Source: Priapulus caudatus (lineage: Eukaryota > Priapulida > Priapulimorpha > Priapulimorphida > Priapulidae). From it: a stretch of DNA of 25,000 bases. Shown one piece after another: positions 9,637 to 18,335 of the stretch. Every line of letters begins with the position of its first letter. Within the stretch, counting starts at the first letter, position 1. The notes beneath the pieces are model-generated. The model was given only the letters and a program-made list of their open reading frames with translations, was not told the origin of the DNA and did no database searches. The DNA is taken from contig NW_014577189.1 of NCBI RefSeq assembly GCF_000485595.1, positions 599,323-624,322 on the forward strand. The letters are read 5' to 3'. Position numbers and translations under genes: made by a program.

Positions 9637-9870
9637 TTATATCTATATAATATATGATATTATCAAGAGTGAATAATAATAGATTATTATTAATCTATTA
9701 TTATTCACTCCTGATATTATTATCAGATACCGTTGCTGTTTGTTTAAGTAAACTAGTACACACTTACGCCGCGCGCGCCCGCAACACGCCACACACACAC
9801 ACACACACACCACACACACACACACAACATCAACTATCTCACCAGATACATACACACACACACAGCACAC

Positions 9871-9908
<38 letters not shown>

Positions 9909-9981
9909 CACACACACACACACAAAACACACACTACACACACACACCACACACACACACACATCACAACACACACACACA
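9425..9981. repeat. CA and AT microsatellites in homeobox intron, unit B
   Basis: ACGC/CA runs at about 9425-9590, a long AT run at 9588-9630, and a second CA block at about 9787-9981. They fill most of the 778-base intron between exon 1 and exon 2 on the - strand. Frames across them are low-complexity dipeptides. Confidence 0.9.
9667..9710. repeat. Perfect 20-bp-arm hairpin in homeobox intron, unit B
   Basis: The arm GAGTGAATAATAATAGATTA (9667-9686) and its exact reverse complement (9691-9710) enclose a 4-base loop, TTAT. It stands between an AT run and a CA tract. The unit A copy (3189-3229) is degraded. It could be a foldback relic, a cruciform former or an RNA stem in the unspliced transcript. 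Confidence 0.85.
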
Positions 9982-10049
9982 AGTCAGGGGGAAAAGAGGG
10001 TAACTATCGGTTTAGTAGGAGTAATATATATATGTATATATATATATAC

Positions 10050-10146
10050 AACAACAACAACAACAACAAAGAACAACAACAACAATGACGACGACGTCAC
10101 CACCACCATCAACAACAACAACGACGACAACAACAGCAACACGTAC
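10050..10146. repeat. CAA/CGA trinucleotide run at the 5' end of the intron
   Basis: CAACAACAACAA followed by GACGACGACG and more CAA units. On the - strand this is the GTT/GTC-rich start of the intron directly after the exon 1 donor. The poly-Cys and poly-Val frames found here are repeat artefacts, so I end the coding exon at the donor. Confidence 0.8.
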
Positions 10147-10681
10147 CTCCTTTCCCGACGTCGCTAACGTGATGCGACTCCGTCGTCCGCGCCTCGCGCG
10201 CGCGTCTATCGTCATCGTCGCCGGCGTCTTGGACAGCAGTCTTGTCGACGTCGGCTGACGACCGGGCTCTCCCCGCCGCTCTGCCGACCAGCCTCACCGA
10301 GGCGGCTGCCCTCTGGCGGCCGAGCGCGGCACACAGAAGCTTGTCGACGGAGGCACGAGAGGCGATCTCCTTCTGGCAGTGATACTTGAACTGCTCGATG
10401 CGCATGATGTTCTCGTGTATCGGTGTGACGGGCCGCGGCGCAGCGAGCGGCTGCCGAGACGCCACCGCCGCCGCCATCTTGATGTCGGAACGGGTGGTGG
10501 GCGCGAGGCCCAGAATGCGGTCGACGCCGAATTTAAGCGGCGGATCCGGCTTCGCGGCGTCTGTCGTGACGTCGGCGGCGTCTGCCGTGACGTCGGTGGC
10601 GGTTGCCGTGTCGTCGGCGGAGGTTACTGTAACGTCGGCGGGGGTTGCCGTCGGCAGAGGCTGTGCGCGTGTGCCGTGCAT
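10147..10681 (-). CDS. Homeobox exon 1: N-terminal region with eh1-like motif
   Basis: From the ATG at 10681 the frame runs 178 codons plus one base to a strong donor, GGAG|GTACGT. This phase-1 end matches exon 2 at 9368, and the two exons join to exactly 232 codons ending at homeodomain residue Q46. Residues 12-43 are a Thr/Ala/Asp-rich repeat. LKFGVDRILG at residues 49-58 resembles the engrailed homology 1 motif (FxIxxIL type), which recruits Groucho/TLE co-repressors in many homeodomain proteins. A helical, basic stretch around IHENIMRIEQFKYHCQKE (89-106) and an acidic DDDD (155-158) precede a basic RRAREAR tail. The frame is open upstream of the ATG, so a longer start cannot be excluded. 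The eh1-then-homeodomain order fits a transcriptional repressor. An alternative donor (TCG|GTGAGG) inside the exon gives the wrong phase. Confidence 0.65.
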
Positions 10682-10784
10682 CGCTAGCGAGTGCGAAGTC
10701 ACGCGTCGCGCGTTAGACTTTTCTTACACGCGCACTTTTCTTCCCGTTTTGCGATCGTCTGCAAATCTACCGGATGCCCTACAG

Positions 10785-10834
10785 TGACGTAACAATGCAC
10801 GGAGACGCGTGCGGCGCGCGTCTCGGCCAATCAG
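10785..10834 (-). promoter_or_regulatory. CRE-like and CCAAT sites upstream of exon 1, unit B
   Basis: TGACGTAA (10785-10792) resembles a cAMP-response element and lies about 104 bases upstream of the ATG. GGCCAATCAG (10825-10834) contains a CCAAT box, inverted relative to the gene. Both are exact in unit A as well. The surrounding 10690-10940 is GC- and CpG-rich, as expected of a CpG-type promoter. A possible TATA-like TATAAAC on the - strand lies at about 10995-11001. The start of transcription is not determined. Confidence 0.42.
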
Positions 10835-11059
10835 ATCGCTGAAGGCGGTCCGCTGCATGTTATCGCATCGTAGCGGTTCGCGCGCACCTGCGTCGGTAGG
10901 TCGGCCGCCGCCACCGAGCCCCTGCGGGAACGCACGGACAAGCTTACGACACGTAGAATGAACCACGGATCGAGACACATATAGCATCGTTCTCGTTTAT
11001 ATCATACTACCTTCGTGGTTATGCGGAAGGGGATGACGGAGGCGGTGGCGCGGCGCGGG

Positions 11060-11066
11060 TATAAAT
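11060..11066 (+). promoter_or_regulatory. TATA-box-like TATAAAT in GC-rich DNA
   Basis: TATAAAT sits inside GC-rich sequence on the + strand, divergent from the homeobox exon. An AATAAA lies 525 bases downstream. In unit A the corresponding site reads TATAACAT, so it is not perfectly kept. It may mark a divergent non-coding transcript; no coding frame of note follows. Confidence 0.25.
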
Positions 11067-11269
11067 GCGAGGGGCTGTTCGCGTATTCGTGCGCGCGCAG
11101 GCACCTTCGAGGATTTCTGGCGTAGCTTGCGTTTGTATATTCTATCGTAATGGTTAATTATTCTATACGGCGTCTCCTGCGAGTCTAGGGCTGCGCTAAC
11201 TTTGTCCTTCAGACTTCCGTATATTACCCACTTTTCAGTATTTTATGTTGACGCTGTAACTGAACGCTC

Positions 11270-11445
11270 CTCCTCATCTTTTTCTCTTTTCGTCCCCTTT
11301 CTCGTCGCTCCCTGTGTTCTCGTACTTCTCCTCTCTCTATACGCTCCCCTGATCTCTCGTATCTTTCCTCGCTCATCTGTCTCTTTTCTCTCCTCTTATC
11401 CTCTCATTCCTCCCAACTCCCCATCCCTACCTCTGTTCTCTTCTC

Positions 11446-11494
<49 letters not shown>

Positions 11495-11555
11495 CACTCA
11501 TCCATCCTACCTCCTCCCTCCTACCGCCTCCCTTTTCCCATTTTCCCCCTTCGTT
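11270..11555. repeat. Pyrimidine-rich tract with CT run, unit B
   Basis: CT/TCC-rich tract with a pure CT microsatellite at about 11449-11491. The Ser/Leu/Pro frame across it is composition-driven. The CT run is much longer than in unit A, a typical microsatellite length difference. Confidence 0.85.
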
Positions 11556-11584
11556 GTTCTGCGTCCTCGCACCGCCGTTTGAGA

Positions 11585-11590
11585 AATAAA
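11585..11590 (+). terminator. Candidate polyadenylation signal AATAAA
   Basis: AATAAA followed by AGCCCG is conserved in both units (5138-5143 in A) just after the pyrimidine tract. No upstream + strand gene is recognised, so its use is uncertain. Confidence 0.25.
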
Positions 11591-11814
11591 AGCCCGACTC
11601 AGTTCGACGTAACCCAGTGTGTACTCTAATGTAATAAGGCTGATAAGCTCTCTCTGTCTACAATATCAAGTATGTACACTCGGCCAGCGTGCCACAGGTG
11701 TCTATTTTCCCAAATCACTGCTCCGTATTACTGTGGCCGTATATATAGCCGTGTTATAGCAGCGGTAAGTCGTATTGCAGAACACTAAAGCTCGGGGTGG
11801 CAATAATGGATCTG

Positions 11815-12010
11815 TGTGCGCGTGCTCGTGCGCGCGTGCGTGTAAGCGTGTGTGCATGTGCGCGTGAGCGTGGGTGCATGTGCGCGTGAGCGTGGGTGCA
11901 TGTGCGCGTGAGCGTGGGTGCATGTGCGCGTGAGCGTGGGTGCGTGCGCGTGAGCGTGGGTGCATGTGCGCGTGAGCATGGGTGCATGTGCGCGTGAGCG
12001 TGGGTGCGTG
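11815..12010. repeat. 22-bp minisatellite (GTGAGCGTGGGTGCATG type)
   Basis: About eight tandem copies of a 22-base unit containing GCGTGAGCGTGGGTGCATGT, with some copies missing four bases or carrying one substitution. It starts where homology between units A and B ends. Frames on both strands are repetitive (His/Ala/Arg/Thr) and not regarded as genes. Confidence 0.9.
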
Positions 12011-13100
12011 CGCTAATGTGGAAGCATGCGCACTAGCGTTGGTGCGTGCCTGGGGCGTGAATCTGTGTGAATACGGGTTATGACGTCATAACACTCGCGT
12101 GGTGGAAGCATCGATGCGTTCACGAGCTATTCTCCATCGAAAACTCGTTGATCTTATCGCAAGCACAAGGTTTAAAAATAAGTATCGCTGTTAGCTTAAG
12201 ATACCATCTCAACTCAACCCTTTTTTTCTATGGTGATTGTCCTCGGGCGACAGAAATGTTTGATTCTCACTGTTAGTTTATGTTTGTGTATATTTACCAC
12301 CATTGGATACAGCAATTACGTACACGAGCAGTGGAAGCATATCTAAGAGGCAAGGGAGGGGACAACATACAATTTATATCGTCCTCGCTGTTAAGGAATT
12401 CTGATAATGCGATATTATGATATCAATAAACGAAGAATAACACGACAAAATGGTTTAGACTGAGTTATCGGTACCAATCAATACCACCGATACCGGTCAG
12501 AACGCGGTGACACCGTGATTAATTTTGTTACGGGAAGAACGCTGGCAAGTCTTTGAAGTTGCGTAGTTACTGTTCGCATGTATAGGCGGTATCATATCTT
12601 GTTCAGCTGTTAAGTTAGGCTAGAAACCTGCCAGCTGCAATTATTTGTAATAAGTTCGATCGGGGTTGGGAATAAGTTGGCGGACGGATTCCGCCCGCCG
12701 TGAAAGCACAATGTGCACTTGTACCTCTACATTGCACCTGCAAGCAGTAGTCTCAATTTATTTGGTTTTTTACATACCCATGCATCCACGTGTAAAATCA
12801 AAGACGAGAAAATGACATAAAACTACGACAAAAGACAAAAAAACATTAGCGAAAAGAATTCGATCGTTTCAAGACATGTACCTGTTACTTTTAATTTCTG
12901 GTCGGTCGAGTAACATATTTGTAAAGCTCAGCATGTCTGTTAGCTTTAAAAAAAAGTTATACATCGTATTAATGTTCAGTAAATCAACAATATTAAAGTA
13001 ATATTGATTCTTGATAGATCAATAAAATTAACGTAATGTTGACGTTTATCAACGTCTCGCACCCTGGTCGTGCTGAATGTATGTCTGTTTACTTCGGTGC
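12011..13100. other. Complex non-repetitive region; no gene seen
   Basis: About 1.1 kb of AT-leaning unique sequence. The longest frames are under 70 codons and match nothing I recognise. A short run, ACCAATCAATACCACCGATA, near 12474 and a GGTGACACCGTG patch near 12506 are the only small patterned stretches noticed. Confidence 0.5.
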
Positions 13101-13109
13101 GCGCGTCTT

Positions 13110-13660
13110 ACAAGTGCACGCACACACACACACACACATACACGCTCTCATACACGCGCACATACACGCGCACATACACGCGCACATACACGCGCACATA
13201 CACGCACACATACCTGCACACAAACACAACCACACACACACAGCCACACACAGCGCCACACACACACACACACCACACAAGACCGGCGCGCGCACACACG
13301 AACACCCAATCACACTGCACGACTGGCGCACACACACAGCACACACACCACACACACACACACACACACCATACAGCGCCGCGCGCAACACACACACACA
13401 CACACACACACACCCCTAGACGCCACACACACATACACAGCGCGCACATACACACACAGCACACACACACACAGGCCACACACCACACACAACATCACAC
13501 ACACAAACACAGCACACTACACCACCCACACACACAGAAAAAAAGCCACTACACACAACATACACACACACACTACAACACAGCACACACATACACAGCG
13601 AACAACACACGCAGATACACCAGGCACATACACGCGCCGCATACAGCGCCGCACATACAC
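13110..13660. repeat. CA-rich tract with ACACGCGCAT units
   Basis: Imperfect CA microsatellite with an internal 12-base tandem repeat ACACGCGCACAT at about 13139-13205. Frames of up to 225 codons on both strands are His/Thr or Cys/Val repeats and are rejected as genes. Confidence 0.9.
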
Positions 13661-13769
13661 AGCTGCACCGATAATTACAGGAGTGCTGTCAATAAAGTCT
13701 ATATATAACACTCCTCGAATTACATACATATACATATACAATATACCTAACTAATAAATTATGTAACGT

Positions 13770-13945
13770 TGGCTGTGGTGTGGTGTGGTGTGTGTGTGTG
13801 TGGTGTTGTGTGTGTTATTGCTGTGTTGGGGGGGTGTGTGTGGTGGTGGGTATGCTGTGGGTGTGGTGGGAGTGCTGTGACAGGTCTGTGTCTGTGTGTG
13901 TGTGTGTCGTTGTGTGTGTGTGTTGTGGCTGTTGTGTGGGGTGTG
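13770..13945. repeat. GT-rich tract (opposite strand sense to 13110-13660)
   Basis: TGTGG/TG-rich sequence, including GTGGTGTGGTGTGGTGTG and GGGGGGGTGTG. It lies 110 bases after the CA-rich tract, so the two can pair as a loose inverted repeat. Confidence 0.85.
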
Positions 13946-14221
13946 ATGGCCACTGGTTGGTTATATAGCCTATCGCCTCAAAATCACTGTGTAATACGCC
14001 TTACGGTACCGTTCCCCTGTCTAACGTGCGATCACCCTCATCTAATGCTAAAAAGTCACGTACACGCCCGCATACGGTATAGCGTCGTCGGGTGTGAGAC
14101 GCTCATCACCACGAGACATGTGTGGCCGCGTGTGGGTTGTACGCCGTTGTGGTGACCGCCAGTTATGCACTGACATACGAAGCGAAATCATGACCAAGAC
14201 ACCCTGACACGAATGCATTGA
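13946..14221. other. Short complex stretch; no gene seen
   Basis: About 275 bases of unique sequence between the GT tract and the polypurine tract. The long - strand frame that enters it is mostly the complement of the polypurine tract. Confidence 0.4.
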
Positions 14222-14812
14222 ACGAGAGAGAGAGAGAGAGAGCGAAGAGGCAGAGAGAGAGAGAGCGAGAGAGAGAATGAGTGAAAGAGGGTGAACAACC
14301 TGAGGCGCGAATAGAGAAACGAAGAATTGGACAACAAAAAGAAAAGAAGTAAAAGGCGAAAGATGAAGATGCAGAGAAAGAGAGCAAAAAAGCGGGAAGA
14401 ACTGGCAGCAGACAAGAGGGAGAGGAAAAAAAAGCGGGGAGAGAGAGCAGAGAGAGAGAGAGAGGAGCGGAAAAAAGGAGAGAAGAGAGAGAAGAGAGAA
14501 GCAAAAAGTAGTGAAGAGAGAGAGGGAGTGTGTTAGGGGACGAAGACGCGAGAAGTGAGAAAAGCTAGTCGAGAGAAAAGAGCGGAGAGCAAGAGCGAAG
14601 TGAAGAGAGAGAGAGAGACAGAGAGAGAAAAGCAAGAGAGAAAGACGAAGAGAGAGAGAAGAAGGGGAAGGAGGAAAGGGAATAAGAAGGAAAGAGAAGA
14701 GAGAGGAAGGAGAGAGAGAGAGAGAGAAGAAGGGGAGGGCTAGAAGGAAAGGAGAGAAGCGCCCGCGCACATAAGAAAGTAATAAGTTAGAACGAGAAAG
14801 AGATAGAGAGCG

Positions 14813-14845
<33 letters not shown>

Positions 14846-14850
14846 TGCGA
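14222..14850. repeat. Long polypurine GA tract
   Basis: Almost pure purine on the + strand for more than 600 bases, with GAGAGA cores near 14225-14240 and 14810-14837. The Arg/Glu/Lys frames on + and Ser/Leu frames on - (up to 320 codons) arise from composition. Such tracts can form triplex structures. Confidence 0.9.
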
Positions 14851-15029
14851 GCGACAGAACTAAGCTATACCGCATACATGAAGAAACTCCGACAGGTGTA
14901 GACGCGTAATCAAAACGGTAGAAAGCGCCTCGGCCAGGTATGCGCACGCGCCGCCACGCACTCCTCTCAGACGTCAAGCCACCGTTTCCAGTAAAGCGCG
15001 CCATCCGCACATCACAACACCGCCTCTTC

Positions 15030-15470
15030 CAAACTATCTATCTATCTATCGATCATCTATCTACTCATCATCTAATCACTATCTAATCTATCTATCTGTA
15101 TCTATCATCATCTATCTATCTACTACATATATATATATATATATATATCCCTATCTATCTATATATCTATCTCTCAATATATTTATTCTATCTATCTATC
15201 GATCTATCGCCTACTCTATCTAATCAGCACTATCTATCTATCTATCTATCTAACTATCTACTATCTATACTATCTAGGCTATCATCTATCTACTCAGCTA
15301 ATCAAATCATCATACCTATCTAAACTCTACTATAGCTAGAACTAATATATCTATCCTCTATCTATCCTACTCTATCTATCTACTATCTATCTATCCATCG
15401 CGTATGTATCTATCATCTGAGACTATCTATCTATCATCTACACACATATCTACTACTATCATCTATCTAT
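15030..15470 (+). repeat. Degenerate TATC tetranucleotide array
   Basis: TATC units with frequent one-base losses and changes, interrupted by a short AT run (15126-15148). It ends at about 15470 and is followed by a CT-rich stretch (15490-15560). Confidence 0.9.
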
Positions 15471-15559
15471 AAGTAATAGTATAGATATAACCGTCCCTTT
15501 CTCTCTTCCCCCCTCTTTCTTTCTCTCTCTTCCTATCTCTCCCCCCTCTGTCTCGCTCC

Positions 15560-15905
15560 TTCGATCTTTCTTTTCCTGGCGCTCTAGCTCCCGAACGCGC
15601 GCTGCTATATCTTTCGTCTGCGATGCTCGAGACACCTCGGCAATCATTCCTCCCCGGGACGGGGATGGAAGGGAATTGTGGGAGAACAACACGTCTGTTT
15701 TCCTGTCGAACTTCGGAGAAAAAGACACGCGTGGCAAATGTTATTTCCGGGTCTGTTTCTTACAAGGGGAAAGGGAGGTGGTCCATTCCCAGTTTTCCAG
15801 GTAAACATTTTTCCCAGTTCCCGACTAATTCAAGTTAGTATTTTCCACGTCCCGGTTGAGTACTATTCCCGAATCAAAATAGATTTATACAGTGATTATA
15901 GCTAA
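15560..15905. other. Complex stretch with a weak - strand frame
   Basis: A - strand frame at 15459-15737 (92 codons) has a non-repetitive middle reading EVSRASQTKDIAARVRELER that could form a short helix, but its C-terminal part is a translated CT tract. No splice sites or homologue were recognised, so I do not call a gene. Confidence 0.3.
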
Positions 15906-16040
15906 GCCCTGCAGCTTGTTGTAGGTAATCACTACGGCGTATGAGTCTTAATTGACTCACTTGATGTGCTACGCAAATGTCGTGACATTTCTCCAAGTTT
16001 AACACTAAAATTATAACGGCCGAGAGGGTCCGTTATTATA
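15906..16040 (+). repeat. 135-bp direct repeat, copy 1
   Basis: Begins GCCCTGCAGCTTGTTGTAGG and ends CCGTTATTATA. It is the same length as copy 2 (16938-17072), with six substitutions and no indel (about 96% identical). Inside are a TGAGTC/GACTCA inverted pair and a terminal stem, ATAACGG/CCGTTAT. A C homopolymer follows at 16043-16052. Confidence 0.92.
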
Positions 16041-16937
16041 CTCCCCCCCCCCGCCAAACGGAAGTCTATGAGCCAGATTTATATGGCGAATGACGTAAAT
16101 GTAATTACTCCAAAAGTAAATCCATGCAACCTCGGTGGCTGAGTGACGTAAAACTATTGATCATTCGTTATATAATAAACGTTTTCCGATCGTCATTGTA
16201 TAGCGGAAACATCATCATGAACCAAACAAAAAAAATCATGCTTTCACCCTAGTTCTATACGAGTACATAATAACTAGTGTCGCGCATAATGATATATTGT
16301 TAGCCGCGTACCATGCATATATATGCGTACAACGACGATAGTTAGTCGCGTAACATTTCCATATCTGTAAGTCAAAGAAAGTATACCAACAGCTCAGTGA
16401 CGCTTGCGGAGACGTGTTTCTAGAAGCTTAAACCAACTCCCCTTAGCATAGTGCTTTAAAAGCTAAATAGCGTCAGGTTATAAATGGAGTTTTAGGTCAC
16501 TATAAGAAACTATTGCCAGTAGTGGCGTTTGTGCTCTATGCCTCATGGTCCTAGGCAATTATGATCCATGGTTCATCTCCATTTCATTTATACTTATATC
16601 AAGACTCTAAGTCCTAATCTCAGTTATTCTTTATTCATTCATTCATAGTGTCATTCTGTCGGTCAGATTTATCTGAGTCATCAGTGACAAGGTTATGACA
16701 GCGTTTACAATTCCGCCGTCCCGCGACCATTTACGCAACCTATAGTGGCTTCACGGGCCGCCGATCGTCAGCCGTGAATGCACCAGTTACTGCTGATTGC
16801 TTAGCTATCCACTCGTACCTGATTACCTTGATCAGAGGCATCTGAACGAGTACACTAGGTTGTGCGTAAAACCGAGCAGTTTAGAGTAGCTGTCAACAAT
16901 AATTCTATATAACAGATAAACAGTTAATAGCGGCAGT
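16041..16937. other. Complex segment between the 135-bp repeats; no gene seen
   Basis: About 900 bases with no supported frame. TGGCTGAGTGA at 16136-16146 resembles the A box of a tRNA-type pol III promoter, but no B box follows, so it is not called a SINE. A short TTCATTCATTCA run is at about 16630. Confidence 0.45.
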
Positions 16938-17072
16938 GCCCTGCAGCTTGTTGTAGGTAATCACTACGGCGTATGAGTCTTAAATGACTCACTTGATGTG
17001 CTACGCAAATTTCGTAACATTTCTCCAACTTTACCACTAAAATTATAACGGCCGAGAGGCTCCGTTATTATA
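16938..17072 (+). repeat. 135-bp direct repeat, copy 2
   Basis: Second copy, 1032 bases after the first. The bases right after it, TGATTAT (17073-17079), also occur at 15893-15899, six bases before copy 1. Together the copies could bound a small element with 135-bp direct terminal repeats. The repeats lack the TG...CA ends typical of LTRs. Confidence 0.92.
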
Positions 17073-17458
17073 TGATTATCGCTTCGCAGATAATTAAAAT
17101 GATGCAATCCCGCGGCGTGAATATAAATTCCCTTTTTTTCTCTAATAATTTTTTTGACTTACGTGGTGGGATTTTCCGTAAAGTAAACCGGTTGTCTACT
17201 ATACGAAAGCTCAATACGATTAAAGAATATCATTTCGAGGAACACGAGTCCCATGAAGGAGCTAGAATTGCCCAAATGAGAAAAAAAACACAGTCAAGGG
17301 CTATTTACACGATGCGTCCGAGACGTACGTCTAGGACGTACACCGTGTATGACAATGCAAACGCAATGTCGGAAAAAATTAAAACATCCGTTCTGTGCAT
17401 CCTATATCGCAAAGGTTATACATTTGCATTGTCAAGGCGCTCTATTCTTCTATTCTAA
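17072..17458 (+). CDS. Open frame of 128 codons, hypothetical
   Basis: It starts in the last base of the 135-bp repeat and runs to a stop at 17458. The protein is basic and not low-complexity (pieces such as HFEEHESHEGARIAQMRKKT). I do not recognise a family, and there is no visible promoter or splice context. In eukaryotic DNA a frame of this length can occur by chance, so it is a weak candidate, possibly a transposon remnant. Confidence 0.15.
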   Translation: MIIASQIIKMMQSRGVNINSLFFSNNFFDLRGGIFRKVNRLSTIRKLNTIKEYHFEEHESHEGARIAQMRKKTQSRAIYTMRPRRTSRTYTVYDNANAMSEKIKTSVLCILYRKGYTFALSRRSILLF

Positions 17459-17599
17459 GACGTTCTAGATGCGAAAGATTAAATTGCTTCTCGGAATAAG
17501 TCCGTTTATTTAACGCGTGCGTCACATGTTTGTTTCTTGTGTCCTTGACGCGTAATTTACCTGTATTTCGACACGTATTTATAGCATAGTTTATATTAT

Positions 17600-17710
17600 G
17601 TATTTCACGTGTACTTAGCGTGAATTTCACGTGAATTTCATGTGCGTACTTCACGTGAATTTCATGTGCGTACTTCACGTGTATTTCACGTGAATTTCAT
17701 GTGCGTACTT
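17600..17710. repeat. 24-bp minisatellite with five CACGTG E-boxes
   Basis: Tandem 24-base units start at 17628, 17652 and 17687, with a shortened 11-base unit at 17676. CACGTG occurs at 17606, 17628, 17652, 17676 and 17687, and CATGTG lies between them. The palindromic core is the high-affinity site of bHLH and bHLH-PAS factors. No gene was recognised beside it. Confidence 0.85.
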
Positions 17711-18335
17711 TACCACCTATATATATATATTTCAAATGCGTATTGCGTAAATTTCACGAAAACGGTAAGCGCACACGAGTTTCTATAGTACGTCCGGTGT
17801 AGTTACATCAGCGCGTCTGCGTTCTCGGGAAAGTACCAATACATTTTCACGCTCCAGCAATACAACCGAAACACGAAATGCGTTTCGTAAACCAGAATGG
17901 GTTACAGGTTATTAGGTTAAAGCCAACTTAGCAGGGTTGAAGCCTATTTTACAGCTTGTGAACACATTGTGGGTTGTTGGTTTTTCGCGTGACTCGCGGA
18001 AATAACATTTGCAAATTTAACGGCGAAATAACATCTAAAAATACGCGTGTAAAATCTACGTTGTTGCGTGTGAAATGGTTATGCAGACGGTGGTATCGTA
18101 ATTTCCAAGATATACATCTGCTGATTTATGATCTGCTGATCTGCTGATTTATGGGAATTCTCAGCTTGGTACGGCTGCGAATAGGAAAAGTGCTGCATCA
18201 TAAATTGGTGGGCTGGTCGGCCTATAATAATATTTCAGCTGCTAGAGAGTGGGGCGTGCCGCCGCCGCACTGCTGCTAATAGAGGCAGCGCGCGGTTTTC
18301 CCCTCTGTCTCGTCCGCTCGCTTCCCGGAAGACAA
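17711..18335. other. Complex stretch; no gene seen
   Basis: About 625 bases without a supported frame. It holds a short imperfect repeat of CTGCTGATTTATG at about 18118-18155. Confidence 0.45.

Larger units (their letters stand above)
7062..11807. repeat. Long duplication, unit B
   Basis: Collinear with 441-5372 in direct orientation. Homology starts in a TATTTATT tract and stops just after CTAAAGCTCGGGG, where a 22-base minisatellite begins. Unit B is the cleaner copy: both homeobox exons are open here. The stretch 8020-9130 contains no recognised gene. It includes an ACGC run at about 8406-8440 and AT runs at 8142-8177. Confidence 0.9.

Noticed and set aside
13070-13754. Frames of 212-225 codons, Thr/His-rich
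   Set aside because: They are translations of the CA microsatellite; all three frames and the complement are equally open.
14048-15010. A 320-codon - strand frame
   Set aside because: Most of it is the complement of the polypurine GA tract, giving Ser/Leu/Phe repeats. Only the ends are complex, and they match no family.
15459-15737. 92-codon - strand frame with a helix-like middle
   Set aside because: Its end is a translated CT tract, and no splice sites or homologue could be recognised.
16136-16146. tRNA-like A box (TGGCTGAGTGA) suggesting a SINE
   Set aside because: No B box was found at the expected distance and no tRNA fold could be drawn.
15906-17072. Complete LTR retrotransposon
   Set aside because: The direct repeats lack TG...CA ends, no primer-binding site or gag/pol coding was seen, and the candidate target duplication is offset.
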